In this document: positions 1 to 12,900 of the stretch, piece by piece
Numbering within the stretch: the stretch's first letter is position 1
Layout of the letters: every line of letters starts with the position of its first letter
DNA from: Eudorina sp. 2006-703-Eu-15
Taxonomy: Eukaryota; Chlorophyta; Chlorophyceae; Chlamydomonadales; Volvocaceae
DNA length: 64,000 nucleotides
Assembly (NCBI GenBank): GCA_003117195.1
Contig: BDSI01000022.1
Location: forward strand, 645,553-709,552
Direction of reading: 5' to 3'
Notes under the pieces: generated by a model
Databases searched by the model: none
Told to the model about the DNA's origin: nothing
Seen by the model: only the letters and a program-made list of their open reading frames with translations
Program-made: the position numbers and the translations under genes

Positions 1-64
1 TCTATGACAATTGACACTACAAACGCCCTGTGGTAACGTCCTACGTTCGCTATGCTCTCAGATA

Positions 65-212
<148 letters not shown>

Positions 213-582
213 CAATGGCCTGTCACTACTTTCCTCGCAGCTCCCTCGCGGCTCATTTCAGCTCTCGCACCCACACATCCCATACACACAGGAGGGTGGC
301 GAGTTGCCACAGTGCCCCACCTCACGGTGCAGTCATACCAGCACTCCAATACCCAGCGGCGCACACACCCGCGCAGTCCCGCGCCGCTCTGTCCTGAACT
401 CCTGATGCGCTTCGGTGCCCCCCTCCTCCCCGGGGCCTGCCCCGCCCCACCAGCCCAACGTCTCACCCCCGTGCTGTGTAGCAAAGTAACCCACACGACC
501 CAACCGGCGGTGTGTATCACCCGCTCGGTATCCCGTCGTACATCGCCGGTGCCGCCGGCGTGACGCCCCCGAGCAACGCCCC

Positions 583-3500
583 TCAAACCATGACCCAACC
601 CCCCCGACCGCCGCCGCCGCCGCCGCCGCCATCACCGCCGCCCCCCGTCGACGCCCGGCCCCTGCGCTCGCCGCCGCCACCTCCGCGGCCGCCGCCGCCG
701 CCGCGGCCCCTGCTCCCACGGCCGCGCGGCGACCGCCGCGCCGCCTCCGCGCGCCATTTGGCCTTCACCTTTTTTTTCATCTTGTCTGCCCGCACTCCCA
801 GCTGGTCAGGTGCGCCGGCGCTGAACCTCCTGCCGCCGCCGCCGCCACCTCCGCTGCCACCTCCGCCGCCGCCATCCCCGCCGGCGCCGCCGCGGTCATT
901 GGGCCGGCCGCCCCCGGTCTGCCACTCCGCAGCCCGCTTCCGGGCCCTCGCCTTCTCCTTCTTCGATTTCATCTTGGTCTTCGACTTCGCGGTGCGGCCG
1001 GTCGGCTCTGCCCGCGGCGCCGACGTCGAGGGCCCGCCCACTTGCTCCGCGGGGTCGGGCCCCTGCCCCTGCTCCCGCAGCAGGCGCTCCTCCCGCTGTC
1101 GGGCCTCCCGCGCCGCCGCGCGCCGCGCCGCCTTCGCCGCCTTGGCACGCAGCTTGTGCGCCGGCAGCGGCTCCGGCGGCACCCGCCCGCCGCCGCCGCC
1201 GCCGCTCTGCGGGAGGCGTTCGCGCGCGCTGTCCTGCTTGCCCTGCCCCGGGGGGGTCTTGTTGCCCCTCTTGGCCTTCTTGGCCTTCGTCTTCTTGCCG
1301 GGCGGCGCGCCGGGGTCGTCCGGCGGAGCTGTCGGGGCGTAGCGCTGCTTTTTGGAGAGCCGCTTGGCCCGTGCGGCTCTGCGGGGCGCGGGCATATGGG
1401 GCGGGGCGGGAACGTGTCGGGGAGGGAAATACAGGAGATTGGTAGACATTGCAAAGTGCGCTGCTGCCAGAGCGACGGTTCGACTGGGAAAAATTGGTAC
1501 AGTACCATAGATCGCCAGCGACGACGACGGTGTAGGTGTCGGGGAGGGGAGGGGATTGAAATGAAAACAACCAGCCCGGTGTAGGCCCTGCTACAGCGTC
1601 CTCGTACAGCAGGTGCGAGCACGCACGCACTCCACCGCCGCCGTCACGCCGCCGACACCGTCGGCCCGCGCGACGCCCGCACGTGCACGTGCGGATGTCG
1701 TACGAATCCCGCCGGGGCCGTACGAACCTGGAACTCGCGATGGCGTCGGATCGGCCCAGCGCCAGGCCTGGATCCAAAATCTTGCGAAGGATCCGGTACG
1801 AGCACCGTGGCGCACTGGCGCCGCCGCCGTCGTCGCCCGGCGCCGCCACCACGGACCGGTGTGACCCATCGGTCTGCACCGCCGCCCACATCGCCATCTC
1901 ACGATCCGCCTCGGCCTGCGGGTCGCAGCAAAAGCCGCGGCGGCAGCAGTCACGCGCAGCAACCCAGCGTGCGGTGGCAGTGCGTTGCTCCGTGGGGTAT
2001 GTACGGTTGCGAAGGGTGTGTGTGTGTGGGGGGGGGGGAAGACAGGGGGGATCTTCAGCCGTCCGCCATGCCACGCCGCACCATGCCGTACCGTACCATG
2101 CCATCCCACGCCGTGCCGTATATTGCAGTTCCACATTTGACAACCGCCAACCCCGCGTCGTTTTCCCCCCTTCCCCAGCCCGGGTTCCCAACCCGCTGGC
2201 AGTCCGCGCAGCACATCACCGTACATCCCCGCCACCCATCCCTTCCTCCCCAGTTTCCTTCCCCACCACCCATCCCTTCCTCCCCAGTCCCCTTCCCCAC
2301 CACCACCCATCCCTTCCTCCCAAGTCCCCTTCCCCGCCACCACCCATCCCTTCCTCCCCAGTCCCCTTCCCCGCCAACCATCCCTTCCTCCCCAGTCCCC
2401 TTCCCCGCCAACCATCCCTTCCTCTCCAGTCCCCTTCCCCGCCAACCATCCCTTCCTCCCCAGTCCCCTTCCCCGCCACCACCCATCCCTTCCTCCCCAG
2501 TCCCCTTCCCCGCCACCCATTCCTTCCTCCCCAGTCCCCTTCCCCACCACCCATCCCTTCCTCCCCAGTCCCCTTCCCCGCCAACCATCCCTTCCTCCCC
2601 AGTCCCCTTCCCCGCCACCCATCCCTTCCTCCCCAGTCCCCTTCCCCGCCAACCATCCCTTCCTCCCCAGTCCCCTTCCCCGCCACCACCCATCCCTTCC
2701 TCCCCAGTCCCCTTCCCCGCCACCCATCCCTTCCTCCCCAGTCCCCTTCCCCGCCACCCATCCCTTCCTCCCCAGTCCCCTTCCCCGCCAACCAGTCCTG
2801 AGCTCCGCCGCGCTCCCCCACCTGTCGCTGAGACGGCGGCCCGCCGCCACCGCCGCCGCCGCCATCGTGCCCCCACCGCGCCAGCGCCTGCGCCGCCGCC
2901 GCGAGCCGCCGCATGACCACATCGATGTTGAAGGAGCCGCCGCAGATGTCCTTGCCGCGCTGCTGGGGGTCCTCCACCGACAGCAGCGCGCCCCTCGCGC
3001 GGCCGCGGCCCCGGTAGGGGCCCTGCCACTCGGGCGGCTTGGACGTGATGCCGCCGCGGAGGATGCTGACAGCCTCCAGGGCGGGATCCAGGATCCGGCC
3101 GTACCTGGAGGCACGGGAAGGAGCCAGGAGCCAAGGGGAGAGGCCGTCGTGGGAATGGTTGCGCCCCGCGGGCCCGTACGGAAAGCGAGTGGCAGCACGT
3201 AGGGATGCAGTACGGTACGGAAGCTTTTGGGAAATGTTTGGGGATCGACAACACTACGGATCCTGGCAGGTGGCAACTGCGCTGCCGCCGAGGACGGCGG
3301 CGTGGGGCGATTGCAGTGTGTATCCCCTCTCGCGCAGCAGCCGGCACGGAAACAACAGCAACAGCAACAGCGAGTACGACATCACGTGCACAACACATTC
3401 GGTGTGTACGACTGACCTGACCAGGAAGCCGTGCAGGAGCTCCCCGAGGTCCGCACCCGACGTGTACGGACGGCTGAGGGCCCGCAAGTACGACAGCTGT

Positions 3501-6500
3501 GCCTCCGGTAAGCCCAGCGACTGCGCCGATGCCGCCGCCGAGGCCGCGGCGGCGGCGGCGGCCGCAGCCCCGCCGCGTGTCTCGCCCGCATTCATAACCG
3601 CCGCCGCCTCCGCCGTCGCCGCGGCCGCCTCCGCCATCACCGCCAGCTCGCGGTCGTACACGTCCGTGTCATTCGCCCGCGCGTCCGTGGCGGCGGCGCC
3701 GGTGGCGGCATGCGGCCAGTCCGCGGGGCTGCTGCAGTTGCGCTGCAGGGCGGCGGCGGCGGTGGCCCCCCCGGAGCGAACCCCCGGGGCAGACAGCGAC
3801 TCGCGCGGTCGTGTGCGGGGCGTGTGCGCGCCGCGTTGGCGGGTCGGAGCGGTTGGTGTCGTACGGTCTGCCGCCTCGTCCGTCGTATCGATGTACACCT
3901 CCAGATCGAGATCGTCGATGTCCGACGCGTCGTCGTCGTCATCACTGTCGTCGGAGCTGCTACTGCCGCTGCTACTGCTGCTGCTACCCCTGCTGCGTGT
4001 GCTGCTACTGCCGCCGCTGCCGCCGCTGCTGCTACTGCTGCTCCTACTGCTGCTGCTACTGCCGCTTCCGTCGTCCTCCGACGAGCTGCTGCTGGCACCC
4101 ACCCAGTGCTGCCGCGGTTCGCCCCCCCGGCCATCACCACCGCCGTCCCCATCGCCACCACCACCACCACCACCACCACCTCCGGCAGCATCGCCGCCGT
4201 CACCGGAGCTTTCACCCGAGCTCAAAGCCGCGTCTCCCGACATGTCGCCCCCGCCGCCCTCGTCGTCGCTGTCGCCCGCCATCCCGAAGTCCTCCCCGTC
4301 GTCGTACTCGTCGTACATATCCGCCTCCGTGTCCGAGTTCCTTCGCCGCCGTTTCGCCGGCCGGTTGGACCCCAGCGCCTCCGCCGCCGCCACCCCCGCC
4401 GCCGCCGTCAGCCCCGACTCGGCGATCTGCACCAGTCGCCGTATGTCGTACCCTTCGCACGCCAGGTGCGCCATGACCATATTGACGAGCGTGTACGACG
4501 AGATCCCGCCCGTGAACACCTCGTTCAGCCCCGCCTCCTTCAGCAGTGCCTGGGGAGGGGTCGGGGGTTGGGGTTGGGGTTGGGATGGGAGTGGGGTGGG
4601 GATGGGGTGTGCAAGCTCGCACCACACCAGGTGGCGCCCTTGCGGCCGTACAAACACCATGTGCACATGCATGCATGCATGCATGCATGCATGCATGGAT
4701 GGATGGATGAATGGACGACATGAACAAACGAATCTTCCGTACGCTTACGTTACAGCAGCCTCCCAGGCCGTAAATCTGACCCCTTTGGGTCATATCAGTA
4801 AGGTTGCAGAAAGCCCGGGTGAGGCGCTGGTTCGACTGCTTCAAAGGGCGAAGAATGGCAGCAGCTGACCCCGTAACGGCTGTACTGCCCCTCCCCGCCC
4901 GTACAGCGCCGTACCTTGACAACCAGGCACAGCGGCCGCAGCGGCGGCAGCCACGCCACCGCTCGCTGCACCAGCGCCACCGCGGCGGCGCCGTTTGAGG
5001 CGCCGATGGAGATGTCGGCCGCCAGCTGCCGGCCGCCCGCGGATGGACCCATGGGTCGGCCATTCGCATCCAGAGGAACCAGCACCGTCTTCACGATGGG
5101 CACCTGAAGGCACCCACAGCCGGGGGAAGCATCTCGGATCATCTGATCGTCACCTTTTCTCAACGGGCCCCGGCGGAGCGAGGCCCCTGAACTGATCATC
5201 ACCACCCCGTCGCGCGGTACAGCTGGCTGCCGTACCGTGCCGTACTGCATTGCACGCCGCACAAAACACGTGCTCGACACCGCCAGCCGCCTCACTGGCG
5301 CGTTGCCGCCTGATCCTAGGTCGATACGCGGGTCGGGGCGCCGCCCCTTCCCCCTCCGCCTCATCCAAACCACCCGTTCCCACCCTAACCCACCCCGCCA
5401 CCCCCGAACCCCGCCGCCGCACCTTGGCTTTGATGATCTGGTATTTCCGCGTCAGGCCGTCCGACTTCATCTTCCGGGCCAGCGCCTCCAGCAGCCCGGC
5501 CGCCTCGCCGCGGGCCCTCCCGCTCAGCCCCTCCGCCGCCCGCGCCATGTTGGGGGTCACCCCCAGCACCACCAGGTCCAGGTCGGAGCCGGGGAGGGCC
5601 AGACCGGCAGCCTGAGAGCAGCGGCGGGAGAGGCGGGGGGCCGGGGGGCCGGGGGAGGGTGCATTGTCGGAATTAGGAATTAGAAATTAGGTAGACGTAT
5701 CGATGGGGGACCGGAGGAGGATGGCCATTTCCGATGAATTCACGCGCACAGCCAGTATTATTTCTCAAGATGAAACGAGCCTGCAGTAAACAGGAAAACC
5801 AACCCAGACACACACACCACCAAACCCAGACACCCCACCCGCGCACCTGCGAGCCGAACAGCACCACCCGGGCCGTGGGCCACAGCTCACTCGCCGCGCG
5901 CTGCACCGCCGCCAGGCCCCGCGATAGCGCCGCCAGTTCGTCCTCCCGCGGGGCGCTGTCGCGCGCGAACGACGTCACCTCCCAGTGCAGCGCCGACATC
6001 GGCCGCCGGCCCGCCGCCGCCGACCCGCTCGCCGCCGCCGACCCGCCGCGGGCCCAACCCCGGCTCGACGCGCCGCCGCGGAACCCCGGCCCCGGTCCCG
6101 GCGGCGCTGAGTCGCCCAATGCCGTCTTCGCCGGCCACGTCCAGGGCTTGCCGTACAAGGGCGCCGCGCCGGGCAGCGACGGATCGGGGCCCGGCGGCGC
6201 CGCCGCCTCGACGGCGCGGCTGCGTTTGTTGTTGGCGGCGGCCGCCGGCAGAGGTGGCGGTGGCGGCAGCGGCAGCTGCAGCTCCGCCGCCACCTTCGCA
6301 GCTTTCGCCGCCGCCAGCGCCTCCTGTTGTCGTTCCCACTCCAGCAGCCGCTGCTCCCTCTGTCGCTCCTCCTCCTCCAGATGCAGATCCAGCCGCCGCC
6401 GCTTGCGCTCCTCCTCCCGTGCCTCCCGCTCTGCGCTGCGACTGAGATCACGACGCTGCTGGGCACGCAGCCGCTCCTCCTCCTCCGCTGCCACCGCCGC

Positions 6501-9500
6501 CGCAGCAGCCGCCGTTTCCCGCCGCGCGCGCGCCGCCTCCTCTTCCACCTCTCGCCGCGCCTGCTCCTCGTGAAGCCGCGCCGCCGCTGCCGCCGCCGCT
6601 GCCGCGGCCGCGGCCGCCGCTGCCGCAGCCTCCTCCTCATTCCTCCGCCGCACTAGCTCTGCCGCTTCCGCCTCAGCTCGCCGTCGCTCGGCCTCCGCCG
6701 CCTCCGCGGCCCGCCGCCGCTCCTCCTCTTCCTCCTCCTGCTGCTTCTGCTTCTCCTGCTGTTGTTGCTGCTGTTCCCGCTGTTCATTTTCTTCCTTCTT
6801 TGGTTGCTCATGCTCGTGCCGCCCCTCCCCATCCCGCGGCTCCACCTCCATCCCCTCGGCAGCCGCCGCCGCCTCCACCCCCCGCGCCGCCTCCGCGCCC
6901 TCGCCTCCCTCCTCCTGCTGCTCCTCGCGCCTCCGCCGCCGCTGACTCGGCGCGCAGGCCTCCGCCGCCTCCGCCGACCAAAGCGTCCCTGCCGTACGCA
7001 ACCGCCCCTCGTTGTACACCGCCTCCTTCGCGCCGAGCGACCGGAACGCCTCCGCCAGCTGCTCCTCATCCGGCAGCTCCCGAACATAGTACCTGCGCCA
7101 GGGGGTGTCGGCAAGCGGTGACCAGACGCGTGGGGCAACGGCGGCGGCGCGCAGGGACCCAGGTAGATAGAGCTTGGCATCCTCCAAAAACAACCCTCCC
7201 TCCTCAACTGTTCACCGGATCGTTGCGCTGGCAGCAGCGCAGTGTTAAGTCTGTGTTCGTCCCCCGATGTCCGAAACCCCTCCGCCCGGCCCCCCGACCG
7301 CACCTGACCGCTCCGGGCCACCGCCACGCGCCCAGCAGCCCCCTCGCCACCAGCAGGCTGCACAGACTGCCCACCGACCGGTCCGCCAGCGCGCCGCGCA
7401 GCGCCGCCGGCGCCACGTCGCTCACCAGCCCCTGCACCGCCTCCGCGTGAGCACCCCCCACCGCCTGGAGCTCCGACACGCATTCGCGCACGAAGCGCAG
7501 CGCCGCCGCCGCCGCGTCGTCATCGCCGTCGTCGCCGCCGCGGGCGGCAACGGTAGGGGCACCGCCGGCTGCAGGAGCGGCGGTGGTGGCGGTGGTGGTG
7601 GCGCGAGTCGGTTCGGGTCGTGGCTGGTCCGCGGAGTCGGGCGGCCTCGGTGGCGGCTGTTGCTGCTGCTGCTGCGGTGGCGTTGGCGTTGGCGTTGGCT
7701 GCTGGGGTCCGTCACAGGAGGGGGCGGAAGGCTGCGCGGCGTGGGGGGAAGAGGAAGAGGAGGAGGAGGAGCTTAGGGTGTCTAATCATGAAGGTGGCGG
7801 TGTTTTCAGTGGTGGCGGCAGTAATGGTGGTCGTTCGCGCGTTCGTGGTGATTGGCCGCAGCGGCGGCGGCGGCGGCGGCGCCGAAAGCGCAAGTGCTGG
7901 CGCCGGCGGCTCTCGCTGGGTGCTGCCGGACTCTTGCGTGGCCCCTGTGTCACGCCGCGGGCCCCCGTGGCCCCCTGCGACGGACGCACTAGGGCTCCCT
8001 CCCGTGTTACGTCCCTGCCACACCTGTCGGACGGGTGACGACGGGGCTGCTGGGGCCCCCTCCCGGCCGCGCGACCCGACTTGATCCCGCCCTCCCTACA
8101 ATTCCCACGCTTCCCACGATTCCGCGTCCATCCTTGGAAGGGCACCGTCCCCCACACCGCCAACCGCACCCCTGTCCCCCAACGTCGCAGCCTTTCGCCC
8201 GCAACCGACCTGCGTCTCCCCGCCGAGCGCCGCTGCGGCCTCTCCGGCCGGTGGCTGCTCCGCCCCCACCTCCGCCTCCCTGTCCGCCCCTGCTTCCGCC
8301 TCCCTCTCCGCCTGCGCCTCCGCCTCGTGGACGCAGTACCTCATCCCGATGTTGGGACTGGGACGGGGCATGCAGCGGATGGCGCCCCGCCGCAGCGCCT
8401 CCAGCACCACATCCTCCGTGTTCTGCACCAGATGGGTGCGGCGGGGCGCAGACCAGCACGGCCGCAGACAGGCGGGGCTTCAGCCGGGGCAAAAACACAC
8501 AAACCCCTGTGCGGTCCGGAAAATACCGTACACGGATTCTAGAACCGCCGGAACCTCGGAGGCCGACACCGACCCACTCTCTCTCAGTCACTCACTCACT
8601 CACCCCGGCCAGACCAGTGCCGTACTTGGCCCTGCGCGCGTTCATCATGCCGATCAGCTCCTGGTGCCCGGCGGACCCGCGGGTCGCGAAGCTAGCCGCC
8701 AGGGTGCAGCCCACGAGCGCCATATCGACCCGTGGGTCATGCGGCCGGTGGTGCTCCTCCTCCTGCTGCTGACGATGGTGCTGGTCCTGCAGGCGCCTGC
8801 CGCCGCCTTCCCCTTCCTCCGCCGCCGCGTCAGCCACGCCTCCGTCACACTCGAGAGCACTCTCTGACAGGAACCGCAGGACGGCCGCCTGCCGGCCCGG
8901 GTCCGGAAGCCGCTGCGCCGCCGCGTCGTCGCCAGTGGACGCGGCGGCGTCGGCCGTGGCGGTTCCCACATCGCCGCCGCCGCCGCCGCCACGGGCACCG
9001 TCTACGACCCCGTCGCCGCCGTCGCCGTCGCCGTCGCTGTGCCTCCGACGCTTCCGCACCGGCATCCGGACTTGCGCATCCGCGACGACGGCCTGCGACG
9101 CCTCCGCGACTGCGACCGCCTCCGCCGCAAACGCCTCCACGCGCGCCGCCTCGTCAGCTACAGCCGCCGCCCACAGAGGCCGCCGCTGGTCGGCCGCCAG
9201 GCCAGTGCTCGCCTTCGCCAGGCCCGTGGCGTCGGCGCCGGGCGCCGCCGCCGCCGCCGCCACCGCCATCGCCGCCGCCACCGTCCGCCGCCGCTGCTTC
9301 TTCGGCATCAAGTCGAACCGCTGCCGCGCAGCCTCGCCCCAGACCCGCTCGATCAGCCGCATCTCGCCCGCGTACCCGTACGGCCGTTGCTGCTTCATCT
9401 GCTGCTGCGGCCGTTGCCAGGGGCACCACTGCTGCCGCGGCGGCTGCGCAGCAGCATGTGCGCCGTCGGGACCGTCCCAGCCGCCGCCAACGCCACCGTC

Positions 9501-9713
9501 ATCGGTCGCGGCGGCGGCGGCGGCGGCGGGCCTCGGGAGGTGCAGCGCAGCGAGGCGGCCGGAGATCGCGGCGGCGTGCTGCCGTACATCGACGTCGGGG
9601 CCCTGCACCACGTACCCAGCGTGCGCCATGCACATGGCCATGGGCGCGTGTTTATTCACGGAGCAACGTGTACTCAATGGTGAACCCACCCAAACCGCCC
9701 AGGCCCATAACAT
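583..9713 (-). CDS. TRF4/5-type non-canonical poly(A) RNA polymerase (10 exons)
   Basis: Predicted nucleotidyltransferase of the TRF4/PAPD5 family, which adds short A tails to nuclear RNAs for exosome decay. Exons in transcription order: 9713-8604, 8422-8210, 7731-7304, 7092-5847, 5611-5423, 5103-4915, 4549-3417, 3104-2822, 1915-1728, 1378-583; all join in phase (about 1,924 residues, stop TGA). The core starts near residue 955 with WPTARVVLFGSQ. GSDLDLVV carries the two metal Asp (about D1009, D1011) and ADISIG the third (about D1092). LNEVFTGGISSY, DLGELLHGFLVRYG and SVEDP...GKDICGGSF are the PAP-associated domain. Unusual features are about 950 N-terminal residues with a Glu/Arg/Gln/Ala coiled-coil stretch, a roughly 300-residue Asp/Ser/Gly-rich insert inside the PAP-associated domain, and a Lys/Arg/Gly-rich tail. 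The start is uncertain: ATG 9713 or 9641. Family assignment is firm; the N-terminal exons are supported by phase and composition only. Confidence 0.85.
2229..2794. repeat. 31-34 bp minisatellite in a poly(A) polymerase intron
   Basis: About 17 tandem, slightly variable copies of a C/T-rich unit containing CCCTTCCTCCCCAGTCCCC, with ACC/AAC length variants. It lies within the intron 2821-1916 of the minus-strand poly(A) polymerase gene. Every unit has a CCCCAG on the plus strand. It reads as long Pro/Ser/Phe or Gly/Lys/Trp frames, but these are repeat artefacts. Confidence 0.9.
4669..4709. repeat. (GCAT)n/(GGAT)n tetranucleotide repeat
   Basis: Runs of ATGC followed by ATGG tetramers inside the intron between the third-Asp exon and the PAP-associated-domain exon of the poly(A) polymerase. 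Confidence 0.9.
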
Positions 9714-9905
9714 GTGTAGGTGATTTCAAAGAGGGCAGAGAAAGGATCCACCCAAATCAGCTCCGCTCGATGCATGATGTGCTCGACAGCCTCGAACATG
9801 GCAGCCTCCAGGTCACAGCCTGACCGAAAAAACGGCCCCCAACCCACTGTACGACTGTACGATCGGCGACGAACGCACAGGGGCCCCGCCGCGAGGATGT
9901 GCGCA

Positions 9906-12900
9906 TCACACACGCAGCCCGCGGACCGACCGACTCGCGGGTGGGCTTCTGGGGCCCCCTTGCCTTCCCGTACAACCCCGTCCGTGGTACCGCGGCGGCA
10001 GCAGCCAGCCAACCTCGCGCGCGCCCCGCACCTCCGGCATCGCCAGCAGCTCCGCCACCAGTCCCAGCCACACGCCCACGCCCTGGTCCGCTGCGGCTTC
10101 CCACGTGGGCAGCGCCAGCAGGTTGGACTCCTCCCCTGAAGTCCAGGGAGGGCAGGGGGACAGGGGCACACGGCACCAGGGCACCAGGGCCAGGCCGAAC
10201 CGCGGGTGTGTGGTGGTCGTGCGTGCAGAGGAGAGAGACTGTACGGTGACGTACATGCCCGGTCCGTACGGTCACGTGCGGACAGCGGCGCACTCCTGCG
10301 GCGGGCCGGTAAACTCCGTTCCTGCTCCCCTGGAGGGCACACGACGTGAGAACGCGCATCCCAGGTGTCGCCCGTATGCGTGACCCGACTGTGTGCCGAA
10401 CACCCGTCTCGGCCTGTCCGATTCCGGTGCGGCCAGGCCAGGCCAGGCCAGGCCAGGGCAGGGCAGGGCAGGCCAGGGCAGGCCAGGGCAGGGCAGGGCA
10501 GGCCAGGCCAGGCCAGGGCAGGGCAGGGCAGGGCAGGCCAGGGCAGGGCAGGGCAGGGCAGGGCAGGGCAGGGCAGGGCAGGGCAAGGCAGGGCAGGCCA
10601 GGCCAGGCCAGGGCAGGGCAGGGCAGGGCAGGGCAGGGCAGGCCAGGGCAGGGCAGGGCAGGGCAGGGCAGGGCAGGGCAGGCCAGGCCAGGGCAGGGCA
10701 GGGCAGGGCAGGGCAGGCAGGGCAGGGCAGGGCAGGGCAGGCCAGGGCAGGCCAGGGCAGGGCAGGGCAGGGCAGGGCAGGGCAGGGCAGGGCAGGCAGG
10801 CCAGGGCAGGGCAGGGCAGGGCAGGGCAGGGCAGGGCAGGGCAGGGCAGGGCAGGGCAGGCCAGGGCAGGGCAGGGCAGGGCAGGGCAGGGCAGGGCAGG
10901 GCAGGGCAGGGCAGGGCAGGGCAGGGCAGGGCAGGGCAGGGCAGGGCAGGCCAGGGCAGGGCAGGGCAGGGCAGGGCAGGGCAGGGCAGGGCAGGGCAGG
11001 GCAGGGCAGGCAGGCAGGGCAGGGCAGGGCAGGGCAGGGCAGGCAGGGCAGGCCAGGCCAGGCCAGGCAGGGCAGGGCAGGGCAGGGCAGGGCAGGGCAG
11101 GCCAGGGCAGGCAGGCGCAGGGCAGGGCAGGGCAGGGCAGGCAGGCAGGCCAGGCCAGGGCAGGGCAGGCAGGGCAGGGCAGGCCAGGGCAGGCCAGGCA
11201 GGCAGGGCAGGGCAGGGCAGGCAGGCAGGGCAGGCAGGGCAGGCAGGGCAGGGCAGGGCAGGGCAGGGCAGGGCAGGGCAGGGCAGGGCAGGGCAGGCCA
11301 GGCCAGGCCAGGCAGGCAGGGCAGGGCAGGGCAGGGCAGGGCAGGGCAGGCAGGCAGGCCAGGCCAGGGCAGGGCAGGGCAGGGCAGGCCAGGCCAGGCC
11401 AGGGCAGGGCAGGGCAGGGCAGGCCAGGGCAGGGCAGGGCAGGGCAGGGCAGGGCAGGGCAGGCCAGGCCAGGCCAGGCCAGGGCAGGGCAGGGCAGGGC
11501 AGGGCAGGGCAGGGCAGGGCAGGGCAGGGCAGGGCAGGGCAGGGCCAGGGCAGGGCAGGGCAGGGCAGGGCAGGGCAGGGCAGGGCAGGGCAGGGCAGGG
11601 CAGGCCAGGCCAGGCCAGGCCAGGCCAGGCCAGGCCAGGCCAGGGCAGGGCAGGGCAGGGCAGGGCAGGCCAGGCCAGGCCAGGCCAGGCCAGGGCAGGG
11701 CAGGGCAGGGCAGGGCAGGCCAGGCCAGGGCAGGGCAGGCCAGGCCAGGCCAGGGCAGGCCAGGGCAGGGCAGGGCAGGGCAGGGCAGGGCAGGGCAGGG
11801 CAGGGCGTCCCCTCACCCGGGGCGCATTTTCGCTCCTCGTTGTCCACCAGCAGGCAGCGCTCCAGGGGCAGGCCGTGCGCCGCGAGCGGCTTGATGGTGT
11901 CCCACGGCTTCCCATCCGGGCGCTGCTGCCAGGAGGGGTCGGGCAGGCAGTTGTCCCTGTGCAAGATGCGGCTGAACAGCACGCGGGCATCCACACGGCC
12001 GCGCCAGCCGCCGCCCCAGCCAGCGTCGTAGCCGCCGCCAAAACGGCCGCCGCCGCCGCCCTGCTCGCCCCAGCCGCCGCGGCCACGGCCACGGCCGTAC
12101 CGGCCTCCTTCTTCCGAGCGGGCCCCCTCCCGCAAGCCGGCACCGTCGGAGCCAGCACCATCGTCGGCTGTGGTGGCATCAGCGGCGGCGGCGCTGGGCC
12201 CCTCGGCGCCATCGGCGACGCCTTGACGACCCTCCGCGACTGCCGCCGCCGCCGTCGCTGCCGCCGCCGCCCCACAGGTCTCAGCGGCGGCACCATCAGC
12301 AGCGGCTGCCGCCGCGTCGACCCCTCGGTCCGTCTCCATCCCCTCGCCCGCCTCGGCCGCTCCGCTCAACTGCCGGCGGCTCTCCGGCGGGCGCTGCTGC
12401 GGCGACCAGAGCGCTGCCCCCGCCAGCCCTGCCCCTGCCCCCGGCCCCGCCCCTGCCCCCGGCCCCGAAAGGAACGCGGCGGTCTCCTCGCGGAGGGCCT
12501 GCAGCTGCTCGGGGTGGCCCCGCAGCTCGTGGAACAAGGTGGTGCTCATGGAGTGGAGCGCCTTGTTGACGGTGAAGATCGTGGCGGAGGTGTAGATGCC
12601 CAGGCGGTAGCGGCTGCGCAGCCGCAGCAGCGAGGCAATGCCGGGCCGCGCGCGGAAGTTGCGGCGCCGCATGTAGGGCCCCCCGCCACCGCCGGGTCCG
12701 GGCTCCTCCCCGGGTCCGCCCGCCTCTGCTCCCGCCGCGGCCGCCTCCGCCGCCTCCGCCGCCTCCGCCGGGTTCGGCGGCAGCACGGCGGGCTGGTGCT
12801 GCGGCTGCTCCGGCTGGGCCTCCGGCTGCTGCGCCGTGCCGTCAGTCTGATCCCGCCCCTGGTCCTGCTCCCGCCCCTGCTCCTGCTCCCGCCCCTGGTT

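Noticed and set aside
1591..3398. Long minus-strand frames with Gly-Glu-Gly-Asp-Trp repeats
   Set aside because: They read through the 31-34 bp minisatellite in a poly(A) polymerase intron; flanking exons use other frames and join in phase without it.
10431..11806. CRISPR-like or centromeric array
   Set aside because: It is a simple 5-bp microsatellite without spacers, in a plant-type nuclear genome and inside a spliced gene.
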